Below, piece by piece: positions 1 through 7,716 of a stretch of 21,341 bases of DNA. The notes under the pieces were generated by a model. That model did not search any database and was not told the DNA's origin. It was given only the letters and a program-made list of their open reading frames with translations. The stretch is taken from the IMG/VR virus record IMGVR_UViG_3300022222_000027, positions 1 to 21,341 of that record; one strand, written 5' to 3'. A program made the translations under genes and the position numbers. The DNA comes from a virus. Position 1 is the first letter of the stretch. The number at the start of each line of letters is the position of its first letter.

Positions 1-676
1 ACGGGTTCGAGCTGTCGATCGACGCAATGTCCGGTGAGATGTCGATAGGATCGAACGGGACCGACTGGGTGACGTCCGTTGATAACTCGAACAGGAGGTT
101 TGGAATCGAGTTGTTCGTGTACTTCAGCTTGAAGTTCTTGAACACGACGTAGGCGCGCCCACGATATGCCGGGACGAAGTTTCCTTCCAAGCCCCACGCC
201 GCGATCGTCGGGTCAGGCTCCTGATCTTCCGTCCCGTAATAGATAGCGATCGACTCCGCCAAGCTAGGGCCGCCCCCAACCCTTCGCCCAATGGGAGTCT
301 CCCGTAGGTCCGTCATGAGCAGGTCATTCGCCCAGATGCGAGTGATCCCTTGGATCACGCCCTCACAGAGCAAGACGGCGAAGCTGGCGAGGTACTCGGC
401 GAGACTTTCGCCGTCTTTCACTGTTATGACTTCCTGGATAGGGCCGGCCCAGATGATGTTCCCGGCCATTTTCATCGTGCCGTAGACGACCGGGATCCCT
501 ATCCCATAGGCCGCCGACTGGACGTTGATCGAATCCAGTCGTGGCCCTTCGAGCACCTCGTCCTTGCCGTACAGCCCTAGGACGTTGCGGTCGATCCAGG
601 CGCCGATCGTAGAACCGACCTGCGCTCCGGCCGGTCCTCCGTAGTAATACCCTACGACCGTTCCAACTACCTGCAT
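1..676 (-). CDS. Phage tail hub / tip protein, N-terminal part (GTA gp15 / lambda J-like), cut by window edge
   Basis: The frame is open from an ATG at 676 to the left edge, giving 225 residues of a longer protein. Residues about 57-80 read YGIGIPVVYG followed by MAGNIIWAGPI. This 'pick a path, build a hub' signature opens the tail-hub proteins of gene transfer agents and related siphophages, which are large proteins with a TIM-barrel-like domain. The N-terminus is glycine/alanine rich, as usual in the family. The start overlaps the stop of the NlpC/P60 gene as TGATG, and the gene order DUF2460, DUF2163, NlpC/P60, hub is the classic GTA-type tail-tip order. The protein would form the tail tip that contacts the host. 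The C-terminal receptor-binding part is outside the window. Confidence 0.85.
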   Translation of the reverse strand, partial: MQVVGTVVGYYYGGPAGAQVGSTIGAWIDRNVLGLYGKDEVLEGPRLDSINVQSAAYGIGIPVVYGTMKMAGNIIWAGPIQEVITVKDGESLAEYLASFAVLLCEGVIQGITRIWANDLLMTDLRETPIGRRVGGGPSLAESIAIYYGTEDQEPDPTIAAWGLEGNFVPAYRGRAYVVFKNFKLKYTNNSIPNLLFELSTDVTQSVPFDPIDISPDIASIDSSNP

Positions 677-1071
677 CAGTCAACTCCGTGCAATGAGTAA
701 GCCGCGACGACATCTACGCCAGAGATCGGCGCTTCAACGACGTGTCCGATGAATCGATCCGCATGGATCAGCGTCGAACCTGTGAATAGCCCAAGGTGCG
801 TGACAGCGCCGAAGTGGCGGGTCAACAGCACGTCAGCGGGCCGCGGTGACGAGGTGCGGGAAGCGAATCGTTTGACCGCTCGGTGGATCTGGGAAGGAGT
901 CGGGTTTGGTTCGTAGTCCAGGAAATCATCCCACGAGTTCATCGCGAAGTTCTTTGCCAGGAGGATCAGGCCCGCGCAGTCGACCCCATGCGGCGTTCGC
1001 CCGTGGTCCCGGTACTGGACGCCGAGGAGTTTCCTAGCTTCGGACAGGATGCGCGCTCTCATCGGTCCCAT
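676..1071 (-). CDS. NlpC/P60-family tail peptidase (peptidoglycan hydrolase, GTA gp14-like)
   Basis: This 131-aa protein matches the compact NlpC/P60 papain-like cysteine peptidases found in phage tail tips. The catalytic cysteine is C32 in the motif HGVDCAGLI. The probable catalytic histidine is H92 in AVTHLGLFTG, and H103 in LIHAD fits the third polar residue. Known family members cut peptide links in peptidoglycan, so the likely role is local wall opening during DNA entry. The gene overlaps the DUF2163 gene upstream by 13 nt and the hub gene downstream by one base. A second ATG at codon 4 (MRARI) is an alternative start. The length fits the phage subfamily, with no extra binding domain. 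Confidence 0.88.
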   Translation of the reverse strand: MGPMRARILSEARKLLGVQYRDHGRTPHGVDCAGLILLAKNFAMNSWDDFLDYEPNPTPSQIHRAVKRFASRTSSPRPADVLLTRHFGAVTHLGLFTGSTLIHADRFIGHVVEAPISGVDVVAAYSLHGVD

Positions 1072-1961
1072 GCGTGCCGCACCGATCCCGGCCCATGAGT
1101 GATGGGCAGTGTGCCCTGCTCCGGGATGTGGGGCTCACCACCGAAGTTCAGCACGTTGTCGAAGCGCACCGAACAGGTTCGGATGATCTTGTCGCAACCG
1201 AACGTCGCCTGGAATGCGTCACCCGGCTCGATAGCGAACGGCATCGCCTGGAAGAGGATCAAGTCCTCTGTATCTCCGTCGTAGGATTTGATCTCCATGG
1301 TAAGCCCGACGTTTAACCCGTCGAGCCACTCCACGAGCCCGAATCTCCAGACGTCCGGGTCCGCACTCTCCGTCACGAGACTCGCCGTGAACTGCTGCCG
1401 ATCGGTGACGTAGATGACGCTGGAGTCTTCCTGGTACGGGTTGTCGCCCGTGCTCGGCGTTAGGTCGAATTTGCAGCGGGCGTCGCCGAGCGTGTACCGG
1501 CAAGTGACCGACGTGATCTCCACGATCTCCTGCTGGAGGCGCTGACTCTTACCGCGGATCTCGCAGGTGAAGCTCGTGTCGCCAATCTTGATCTCTCCTG
1601 CGCTCCAACCGAGCGCCAGGTAGAGCGCACCCATGGATAGGTCTTCATAGTTCACGACGAAAATGTCGACCGTGGCCATGTCGAAGAGACCGGCGGCTAC
1701 GTCTGCCTCCGTGATCATGCCCTGGTGCATGAACGAGATCACCTCCATGTTGTCCACGCCCATCCCTCGATCCTGGGAAAGGGAAGTAGAGATGAATCCG
1801 GTGCTGGCCTGGTACGTGTCCCCGGTGAACACGATGTCCGTATCGTGATCGGTGTAGAAGTACTCGGTCCCGTCGCGACGTTGTACGCGCCATAGCACTG
1901 CCCGTGTCGTGGTTTCCTGCTGGAGGTGGGCTCTCAACTCCGCGCTGATCGCCTTGCTCAC
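1059..1961 (-). CDS. DUF2163 / BR0599-family baseplate hub protein (GTA gp13-like)
   Basis: This 300-aa protein carries the two hallmark segments of the DUF2163 family. The central one is CRYTLGDARCKFDL at about 154-167, with C154 and C163. The C-terminal one runs from FGCDK (255) through RTCSVRF to NFGGEPHIP (272-280), with C256 and C263. In gene transfer agents this family forms part of the tail hub between the distal tail protein and the tip, where the cysteines may bind a metal or iron-sulfur cluster; the ligand cannot be told from the sequence. The start overlaps the DUF2460 stop by 4 nt, and the end overlaps the NlpC/P60 gene, so the genes are translationally coupled. Confidence 0.9.
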   Translation of the reverse strand: MSKAISAELRAHLQQETTTRAVLWRVQRRDGTEYFYTDHDTDIVFTGDTYQASTGFISTSLSQDRGMGVDNMEVISFMHQGMITEADVAAGLFDMATVDIFVVNYEDLSMGALYLALGWSAGEIKIGDTSFTCEIRGKSQRLQQEIVEITSVTCRYTLGDARCKFDLTPSTGDNPYQEDSSVIYVTDRQQFTASLVTESADPDVWRFGLVEWLDGLNVGLTMEIKSYDGDTEDLILFQAMPFAIEPGDAFQATFGCDKIIRTCSVRFDNVLNFGGEPHIPEQGTLPITHGPGSVRHAWDR

Positions 1962-2554
1962 TGGCGGATCTCCAGGAGTTCTACGGCGGTTGAGCGCGCC
2001 TCATACGTCGAAAGGTTGATCGGGAGGTGGTCCGAGGCGAAGCGCATTGGAATATGGAAATCGAACGTTGCCGAGATCACGTCACCGATCGATGGAGGCG
2101 AGGTGAACGTCACGATCCCGGTGACGGTACTGACGGTCCACCCGCTCATCTGCTCCACGCCGTCCACGAAGATCTGGACCGTCCCGCCGATTGGCTTGAC
2201 GATCTTCCTGGAGTACTCGTAAGTCCCTGGTTCGTAGACCTTCTGCAACTGGAATATCGTCTCCACTCCGTCGCCGGTTCCGATCTTGGAACCGACTGCT
2301 TCAAAGTCGTCATGGTTGAGGAACCGAAAGCCATGCAGCATCCCGCGACGGGCGCGGTGGAAATCCCGTAGCAGCATGAGTTGCCACTTCGCCTTTACCC
2401 CATAAGCGACATTCCAACGCTCCCGGTCGTGCTCCCAGTTCTGGTTCCGCCGCTCGTGCCCAGACGTGAGTTCCACCACTTCGGTCGAGAACTCGGCGCC
2501 TCCCTCGGATTCGTAGGAAATATCCGTGGGAAACAAGACCTCGTGGAAGGCCAT
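1958..2554 (-). CDS. DUF2460 distal tail protein (GTA gp12-like, TIGR02217)
   Basis: This 198-aa protein has the DUF2460 pattern: an N-terminal FHEVLFPTDISYESEGG segment, then the conserved GHERRNQNW with an R-R-W-x-V-x-Y-like stretch, and LLRDFHRARRGMLHGFRFLNHDDF at about 61-84. In gene transfer agents and related siphophages this protein is the distal tail ring connecting the tube to the hub. Its ATG overlaps the tape-measure stop as TGATG. The C-terminal half is beta-rich. It sits between the tape measure and DUF2163 genes, which is the expected place. Confidence 0.9.
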   Translation of the reverse strand: MAFHEVLFPTDISYESEGGAEFSTEVVELTSGHERRNQNWEHDRERWNVAYGVKAKWQLMLLRDFHRARRGMLHGFRFLNHDDFEAVGSKIGTGDGVETIFQLQKVYEPGTYEYSRKIVKPIGGTVQIFVDGVEQMSGWTVSTVTGIVTFTSPPSIGDVISATFDFHIPMRFASDHLPINLSTYEARSTAVELLEIRQ

Positions 2555-5500
2555 CAGTTATTCCTCCGACTGACTTGATCGATCGCGACTCCCAGCTTGC
2601 CTGCGATCTGCCCAGCAGACGCGCGGAACGACCCGATGTCTGGCGTCTGGATATTCATGGTGACCTGGACGGCCGTCTTCCTCCCGTGTCCGCCCATCCC
2701 GCGCATGAAGTCCGGATCCTTCAGTTTCTCCAGGGGAATGACTGCTTCTGGCCCGGCTTCACCCAACATGGCGAACGTCGGCTTGCGGAACATCCCACCC
2801 TCGGCGGCGCCGTGGGCGCTCTCCATGATCGCCTCGTAGTCGACCGGGGCGGAGCCGCCGCCGCCGCCGCCGCCGCCACCGCCACCGTCGTCGCTGAAGA
2901 GTTTAGATATAAATGACATAGCGCCCTCAGCGTCACCGCCACCGCCACCGTCACCGCCACCGCCCTCTTTGCTCATCAGGCTGGCCACGAAATCTTTGGC
3001 GGTCTGCTCGGCTAGCTCGGTCATCAGGTTGTTCCAGATATCCGAGATCGTGTCCGCCATGGACTCCCAGTCGCCGGTGATCGCGCTGGTCAACGCGGAT
3101 CCCAACAACTCACGCAGCGAGCCCTGGAATTCGTCCGCCCACTGCTGCAAGAGAGTCCCGTGCTCCGCGTAGAATTCGCGCTCCTCGGCCAGGAGTTGCT
3201 TCGTGCGCGTGAGCCCGAGGGCCTGCGCGGACTCGATCGATGCGCCAGCGTCTAAGTAGGCATCGACCTCCGCGTAGATCTGCTCTTGGCGCCGCATCTC
3301 ATAGGCGTCCCAAGCGGCCTGCAATTGCACGGTCGTAGCTACTCCGCCGTCCAGTATGGCCTGGAAGCCAGCCATCTGAGTGGCCTTGGTCGCATCAGCG
3401 GACGCTTGCGCGGCCTCTGGATCGAAGATCGGGCCGATGAATGACTTGGACTCCCGCAAGGCGGCCGCGGCCTCCATCGACCCGCCAGCCTGCATGAAGT
3501 CGGCGACCTCCCTGTCGAGTTGCTCCTTGCGGATCCGGTGATAGCCGTCCCACGCCATCTGGATCTGCTCGACGGTGCCGACGCCTGCCTCCAGGATCGC
3601 CTGGAACCCGTCAAGTTGAACCGCCTTGGCCTGGGCCAGAGCTTCCGGGTCATATTCCGGGCCGGTGAACTCGCCCTGCGACTTCGCTGCGCGCAGGAGT
3701 TCGGCTTCCTCCATCGTCCCCCCGGCCTTCAGGAACGCGTCTACGGTCTCATCTATCTCCCTGCGCTCCGATTCGTGGAGCGCGGTCCACACAGACTGGA
3801 GTTGAGCTGTGGTCCCGAGCCCGGAGGCAAGGACCGCCTTGTATCCGTCGACCTGCGCCTGAAGGGACTTCTTCGCTGCCGTGACCCCCCCGCCTTCCTC
3901 GTCGCCGAGTTCATCGAAAATCCCTGGGATCTGGACCTTCGAATAGTCTCCCCCCAGGAGTTCCTCCACCGTGCCCTTCAGTTTGTTGGCTCCGGTCTGC
4001 GCGCGGACGAAGTCGTCCAGGATCGCCTGGCCAGGCGAGCGAGTGTCCATGTCCTTCACGCCGTCTGTCCACGCGTCGACGATTCCATTGACGGCGTCTT
4101 CAGACGCCTTCGCACCTTGCCTCCAAGCATCTGTCGCGTGCTGGACCAAGCTTTTAAGCGATTTTCCGACGCCGCTGAAATCCAACTGAATCAGGGAATT
4201 GAGCGCATTCCACACGTCGCCGATGGCGCCCGCGATGTGGCCCAGATGGATGAACACCACCTTCAGAACACCGGCGATGACGTTCCCGATCGTCTTGATC
4301 GTGGCCTCTACCACCTCGAAGAGGTTAGTTCCCAGGATCCCCAGCAATGCCCAGAACTCTTCCCATGGGGTTGGATCTGGCGGTGCGAGCGCGACGATCA
4401 TCTTTCCGGCCGTCGCTTCCATCGCCATTTCGGCCTCGGTCATCGGGCCGATGAACCCGTCGTCGACCAACCTTCTCATAGCACCGACAACACGATCGGA
4501 TCTGGTCTCGATCCCTCCGAAAGCCTCTGCGAACGCTTGGGACATAGCGGCCAACAACACGACCAAGAGGCCGACCAACTTTGATACCCCTACGATGATC
4601 GTCGCCAACCCCTGGACGAACTGGTTGATGAGGGATCGGTTTTCCTGGACCCACTTTGTCAACGCCCTGATCTCTCCGGCCAGTTCCGCTTCGAATTGCT
4701 CGAACGCTTGGATGGCGGTGTTCTCCACCGTGGCCATGAGTTGCTTGAACGCCGTCTCGGTCGTGCCGCGCATAATGTCGGATAGAGTTTTCGCTTCTCC
4801 ACCGACGTTGCGTAGGGCGTTCTGGAATTCACGCGACTCCTTGGTCAACTGGGCCAGCACGAACGCAACGCGTCCGCCTTGTCGGCCGAATAGTTTGAGG
4901 AAGTCGTTCGGCGATGCGCCGCGGCTGTTGAGTTCAACCAGAACGTCGACGAGGTCGGTACTCTCTAGGCCCAACATAGACGCCGCGTGGGTCGCCTTGG
5001 TGAACGCCTGGGCCAGGTTGGTTCCCGCCAGAGATCCGCGAAGGCCGGCATTCCCCAGCACGCCGAGCAACCCAGCGGTTTCTTCGATCGTGTATCCGAA
5101 TGACGCAGCGACCGGCGAGGCGTACTTGAACGCCTCGCCCAAGTCGGCCATGTCAGTCGCCGATCGGTTGACGGCTCCGACAAAAACGTCGGTGATGCGA
5201 CCCATGTCTCGAGTTTCCAAGCCGAAGCTGTGCATCGCGGCGGCGGCCAGACGCGCGGATTCTTCCAGCGAGAACTGTGCGGCGGTCGCGAGGTTGAAAA
5301 TATGCGGCATGGCCTGGACGGACTTTGCCGCATCGAAGCCAGACTGCCCGAGTTGTTTGAAGGCTTCAGCAGCTTTGATGGCGCCAAACTCGGTCGACTC
5401 GCCGAGTTTGAATGCTTCGGCGCGCATCAACGCGATTTGCTCCGTCGTGGCTTCCATGACAGCGCCGGCTACGGTCAGTTCGTGCGTGAACTTGGACCCG

Positions 5501-5703
5501 ACCTCGGTGATCTTCTTGAAGATCAGAAGACCTGCCAACGCAGCCGTGGCCCCGGTCACCTGCGCACTGAATCCCCCGAGCGCGGAGCCGACGCCGTCGA
5601 TCTGCCTACCGAGGCTCCGGAACAGGCCGTGAGATTTGGTGACGCCTTGCTCGAGGGGCTTCGTGTTGAGCCCGATGTGCGCGATCAGGGTTCCGATCGT
5701 CAT
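2554..5703 (-). CDS. Tail tape measure protein (TP901 type)
   Basis: The 1049-aa product is by far the longest in the window and sets tail length. Residues about 80-400 resemble the TP901 tape-measure core (repeated AAEAFKQLGQSG- and NRSATDMADLGEAFKYASPVA-like helices). Hydrophobic helices occur around 366-395 and 455-500. Residues 619-838 hold three copies of a repeat of about 80 aa. Two poly-glycine linkers lie at 913-923 and 940-950. Near the C-terminus GGMFRKPTFAMLGEAGPEAVIPL (969-991) is the usual C-terminal tape-measure motif. The ATG at 5703 has AGAGG about 8 nt upstream. The first 98 nt overlap the end of the frameshifted chaperone frame, and the stop overlaps the DUF2460 start. Confidence 0.93.
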   Translation of the reverse strand: MTIGTLIAHIGLNTKPLEQGVTKSHGLFRSLGRQIDGVGSALGGFSAQVTGATAALAGLLIFKKITEVGSKFTHELTVAGAVMEATTEQIALMRAEAFKLGESTEFGAIKAAEAFKQLGQSGFDAAKSVQAMPHIFNLATAAQFSLEESARLAAAAMHSFGLETRDMGRITDVFVGAVNRSATDMADLGEAFKYASPVAASFGYTIEETAGLLGVLGNAGLRGSLAGTNLAQAFTKATHAASMLGLESTDLVDVLVELNSRGASPNDFLKLFGRQGGRVAFVLAQLTKESREFQNALRNVGGEAKTLSDIMRGTTETAFKQLMATVENTAIQAFEQFEAELAGEIRALTKWVQENRSLINQFVQGLATIIVGVSKLVGLLVVLLAAMSQAFAEAFGGIETRSDRVVGAMRRLVDDGFIGPMTEAEMAMEATAGKMIVALAPPDPTPWEEFWALLGILGTNLFEVVEATIKTIGNVIAGVLKVVFIHLGHIAGAIGDVWNALNSLIQLDFSGVGKSLKSLVQHATDAWRQGAKASEDAVNGIVDAWTDGVKDMDTRSPGQAILDDFVRAQTGANKLKGTVEELLGGDYSKVQIPGIFDELGDEEGGGVTAAKKSLQAQVDGYKAVLASGLGTTAQLQSVWTALHESERREIDETVDAFLKAGGTMEEAELLRAAKSQGEFTGPEYDPEALAQAKAVQLDGFQAILEAGVGTVEQIQMAWDGYHRIRKEQLDREVADFMQAGGSMEAAAALRESKSFIGPIFDPEAAQASADATKATQMAGFQAILDGGVATTVQLQAAWDAYEMRRQEQIYAEVDAYLDAGASIESAQALGLTRTKQLLAEEREFYAEHGTLLQQWADEFQGSLRELLGSALTSAITGDWESMADTISDIWNNLMTELAEQTAKDFVASLMSKEGGGGDGGGGGDAEGAMSFISKLFSDDGGGGGGGGGGGSAPVDYEAIMESAHGAAEGGMFRKPTFAMLGEAGPEAVIPLEKLKDPDFMRGMGGHGRKTAVQVTMNIQTPDIGSFRASAGQIAGKLGVAIDQVSRRNN
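2854..2967 (-). repeat. Poly-glycine linkers coded by CCG/CCA triplet runs
   Basis: On the plus strand the stretch holds runs of CCG and CCA triplets that code for eleven glycines at residues 940-950 and a glycine/aspartate run at 913-923 of the tape measure. Between them is a short non-glycine segment (AEGAMSFISKLFSDD). The runs separate the long helical body from the C-terminal GEAGPEAVIPL domain and look like flexible hinges. Triplet repeats of this kind change length easily without breaking the frame. Confidence 0.8.
3190..3849 (-). repeat. Three tandem repeats of about 80 aa inside the tape measure protein
   Basis: Residues 619-697, 698-777 and 778-838 of the tape measure align with each other. 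Each starts with DGYKAVLASG, DGFQAILEAG or AGFQAILDGG. Each continues with a Q-rich helix ending in W (SVW, MAW, AAW), then an ExxxxVDAF/ADF/DAY segment and a GG or GA turn (KAGGTMEEA, QAGGSMEAA, DAGASIESA). The first two also share a GPEYDPEA / GPIFDPEA tail; the third is shorter. This is seen directly in the translation. Duplication of helical modules is a known way for tape measures to change tail length, but that is inference here. Confidence 0.85.
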
Positions 5704-6064
5704 CCGGGATCCTCTTGCGCTTCGGCTCTCGTTGCTCTAGTCGCTTCGACGTTTCGAAGATGGACAGTAACGCGGCCTTATGATCTTCTGCGGTCTGCTT
5801 GCCCGATGGGACCCACGTCTGCGGCATGAAATCCGTCTGCTTGAACTTTCGACTGCGCTTCCCACGCTGGGAATTCGCGATCACACAGGCGATCATCGAA
5901 GCCCGGTTCCACTCCTCACCGTCCCCGAAACTCTCGACCGATCCGTAAGCCGTCCACTCAGACAACTGGCGTGAAGTCAGGAGCTCCAGGAGGAAATCGG
6001 GGTGTGGGACGCCTAGCTGGAGGCAGAGTCGGAAGAGGAATCGCCGGCCTGGCCGGCTTCGGAT
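5606..6064 (-). CDS. Tail assembly chaperone, downstream frame (lambda GpT-like), made by -1 frameshift
   Basis: This frame has no start of its own that fits. It enters by a -1 slip from the preceding chaperone gene, giving a fusion of about 272 aa (about 120 from the first frame plus 152 here). The segment LELLTSRQLSEWTAYGSVES, followed by a glycine/acid stretch, AVIAN-like CVIANSQRG and KQTDFMP, is the recognisable T-domain of tail assembly chaperones (T-S-R-x-L-x-E-W then DFMP). Such G/G-T pairs coat and fold the tape measure during tail assembly. The frame ends 98 nt inside the tape-measure gene. Basic residues dominate the last 50 residues, which may be poorly conserved. Confidence 0.8.
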   Translation of the reverse strand: MRSRPGRRFLFRLCLQLGVPHPDFLLELLTSRQLSEWTAYGSVESFGDGEEWNRASMIACVIANSQRGKRSRKFKQTDFMPQTWVPSGKQTAEDHKAALLSIFETSKRLEQREPKRKRIPDDDRNPDRAHRAQHEAPRARRHQISRPVPEPR

Positions 6065-6423
6065 TCCCCCGCCAGATCCTCCACGTCCTGCTTCGTCATG
6101 GCGTTCATCTCCACGATCACGGTGAAGACCCGAGACAGAGCGGCTGCACTCTTGCGCCCCAGCTTGTCGAGATCCGCAGCCTCGAACATCCTCTTCCCGT
6201 TCGAGTCCACGATCGCCGCCTGAGCGAATTTCGCGCGGAGGTTGGCGGAGCCGAGCCCCTTGCCTTGACCCAGTGACTGCACCTCGGCCTCGAGACGGTC
6301 GCGCTGCATGCCGGAGAGCGACTTCAGCCGAACGACTCCACCCCATTCCGGGACAGAGACGTCGCGGTATTGCATGTCGTCGACACTGAGGATCTGCTCC
6401 TTGCTGAGAACGAGAACCTGCAT
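6013..6423 (-). CDS. Tail assembly chaperone, upstream frame (lambda GpG-like)
   Basis: This 136-aa acidic protein lies between the tail tube gene and the tape measure, the fixed position of the tail assembly chaperone in long-tailed phages. It starts MQVLVLSKEQILSVDD and contains VPEWGGVVRLKSLSG, a segment common in this class. The ATG at 6423 follows GGGGAGG; a TTG directly before it is possible but would lie too close to that ribosome site. The C-terminus (GDSSSDSASS) is a low-complexity tail that follows the slip site. Most ribosomes would make this short form, and a minority the longer fusion. It acts in tail assembly and is not expected in the mature virion. Confidence 0.82.
   Translation of the reverse strand: MQVLVLSKEQILSVDDMQYRDVSVPEWGGVVRLKSLSGMQRDRLEAEVQSLGQGKGLGSANLRAKFAQAAIVDSNGKRMFEAADLDKLGRKSAAALSRVFTVIVEMNAMTKQDVEDLAGESEAGQAGDSSSDSASS
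6043..6070 (-). promoter_or_regulatory. Candidate -1 programmed frameshift signal (slippery GGGGGAA plus hairpin)
   Basis: On the minus strand the first chaperone frame reads GCG GGG GAA, giving the heptamer G GGG GAA at 6070-6064. Six nucleotides later comes a perfect hairpin, GCCGGC-CAG-GCCGGC (6057-6043). Both A- and P-site codons can re-pair one base back (GGG to GGG, and GAA to GGA with a G-U middle pair). After the slip the frame continues ATC CGA AGC and reaches the T-like domain. A heptamer, a spacer of 5-9 nt and a stem is the standard geometry of -1 frameshift sites. The heptamer is not the lambda one, so the site is inferred. Confidence 0.65.
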
Positions 6424-6441
6424 CAAACCTCCCCGCCCAGG

Positions 6442-6864
6442 TTAAGTCGTCATGTCGACGGCGCCGGTGATCTTCAGGGTCACCGAAAGCGTGATCTTGT
6501 CGTCAGGCACGATCGTCAGCGGTAGGTCCGTGACGAACGCGGCGAAGGTAAGCGTGGTGTCGAGCGGATCGGAGATCACGATCTGGTAGTTGCGCGAATC
6601 CGCCGACTCGAAATCGGTCAACATCGCGGCGTAGCCCGCCGAGGTGAAGTTCATCTCGAGGGTGACTTCGCCTCCGTCGCGGAACCCGCCGATGTACTCG
6701 CGATAACCGCCGACCGAATCGAGCGAGGTGACGTCGATGAAGTCTCTGGTCATGCCCGGACCGGTGATCGAGTTGATCTCGGCAATCGGGTCGTAGCCCT
6801 CTGGGCTGGTTCCATCGCCCCGCATGAACTGAGTGCCTACTCCGGCAATGGCAGAACTGGCCAT
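6442..6864 (-). CDS. Major tail tube protein
   Basis: This 140-aa, mostly beta-strand protein has the pattern of lambda V/SPP1-type tail tube subunits. It has an early RGDGTSPEGYDPIAEINSI segment, then RDFIDVTSLDS-GGYREYIGG and GEVTLEMNF, and a C-terminal strand pair ending LSVTLKITGAVDM. Hexameric rings of this protein stack around the tape measure to form the tube. The ATG has an AAGGGG ribosome site just upstream. The gene lies directly between the tail terminator and the chaperone genes, and 18 nt separate it from the chaperone start. Confidence 0.9.
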   Translation of the reverse strand: MASSAIAGVGTQFMRGDGTSPEGYDPIAEINSITGPGMTRDFIDVTSLDSVGGYREYIGGFRDGGEVTLEMNFTSAGYAAMLTDFESADSRNYQIVISDPLDTTLTFAAFVTDLPLTIVPDDKITLSVTLKITGAVDMTT

Positions 6865-6907
6865 CTGAGCCCCCTTCCTCGGCGGCTACAGAACTACGTG
6901 GGGCGTC

Positions 6908-7318
6908 TTACTCCACGGTTGTTCTGTGGATACGGAAGTTGATCGAAAACACGTTGCGCTGGCTCTCGTCGAGTTCCAGCCATGAAACCGGCGACAACAC
7001 CCAGATTCCGATGTACCTGGACCCGTCGACCACCTCTCCATGGCGTCCGTTCAAAGAGTTTTCTATGTCCTGAGCCCAACGGTGGGGATCATCGTAGTTC
7101 CCCCTGCCGCCGCGCACAATACACTGTACAGTTGGCCTTTGGTAAACGAGGTGCGGGTCGGGGGCAGACCCACCAGAATCCTTCATGGAAATGCACCGGT
7201 CTGGCTTGGGCGGAAGCTCCCCTCGGAACAAGTTCTGGGCGAAGGTAAGCGCTAGTCCGGTATCCTCTTCAAGAAGGGTCGCCAGGTCTTGCGAGGGCGG
7301 GTTCTGGCCGGGACTCAT
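6908..7318 (-). CDS. Tail terminator / minor capsid-type neck protein
   Basis: The start chosen is the ATG at 7318, which forms an ATGA overlap with the stop of the upstream gp10-like gene and gives 136 aa (MSPGQNPPSQ...). A longer open frame exists upstream, but it lies inside the neighbour. The acidic LATLLEEDTGLALTFAQNLFRG start, the VQCIVRGG-x-x-NYDDPH middle and a beta-strand C-terminus (FSINFRIHRTTVE) resemble phage tail terminator proteins annotated as minor capsid protein (PF12691-like). Such proteins cap the tail tube and join it to the connector. The position immediately before the tail tube gene supports this. The exact family is a judgement from pattern and position. Confidence 0.7.
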   Translation of the reverse strand: MSPGQNPPSQDLATLLEEDTGLALTFAQNLFRGELPPKPDRCISMKDSGGSAPDPHLVYQRPTVQCIVRGGRGNYDDPHRWAQDIENSLNGRHGEVVDGSRYIGIWVLSPVSWLELDESQRNVFSINFRIHRTTVE

Positions 7319-7716
7319 GGTCCGGACGCCCTCTCGAACGCGATCACGTCGCGCATGAACCGCAACGCTTCTTGCTCCTTTTCGACCAGGGCCTTCTCGA
7401 GGAACTTCCACTGCGCCTCTGGATTGTAGCGCTTCTGGTAGTTCCGGTTTATCTCATGCACCGCTGGGGCGTATGTCGCGGTGTAGTAGATCGTTCCCAG
7501 CAGCAAGCTCGACCCGCGCCACGCATCGACTGAGGTATCGGCGCCCCCGCGGAGGTGTCCGGTGTCGACCGGAGTCATCTGCATCGCCCGAGCTTTCACC
7601 AGTTCGCACGCGCCCTTCATGGCCACGCGAGACCTGACGCGCATGCGTGAGACCGCCCTGTTCAGGTTACTATTCACGTAAGTCACGCCGTTGATGTACC
7701 GGTTGATCTGCGCCAT
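7315..7716 (-). CDS. HK97 gp10-like head-tail / neck protein
   Basis: The 133-aa product (start ATG at 7716 in a TGATG overlap; a GTG three codons earlier is possible) contains ELVKARAMQMTPVDTGHLRGG at about 39-59. The motif A-x-x-x-x-P-V-D-T-G-x-L-R is the signature of the HK97 gp10 family of neck or tail-completion proteins. It is followed by beta strands with YYTATYAPAVHEINR. The C-terminal helix is rich in E and K. The protein would sit at the head-tail junction with its neighbours. Confidence 0.82.
   Translation of the reverse strand: MAQINRYINGVTYVNSNLNRAVSRMRVRSRVAMKGACELVKARAMQMTPVDTGHLRGGADTSVDAWRGSSLLLGTIYYTATYAPAVHEINRNYQKRYNPEAQWKFLEKALVEKEQEALRFMRDVIAFERASGP

Noticed and set aside
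3520-5632. Long plus-strand open frames opposite the tape measure (up to 477 aa)
   Set aside because: They are antisense to a well-supported tape measure gene, have no recognisable domain and arise from its codon pattern.
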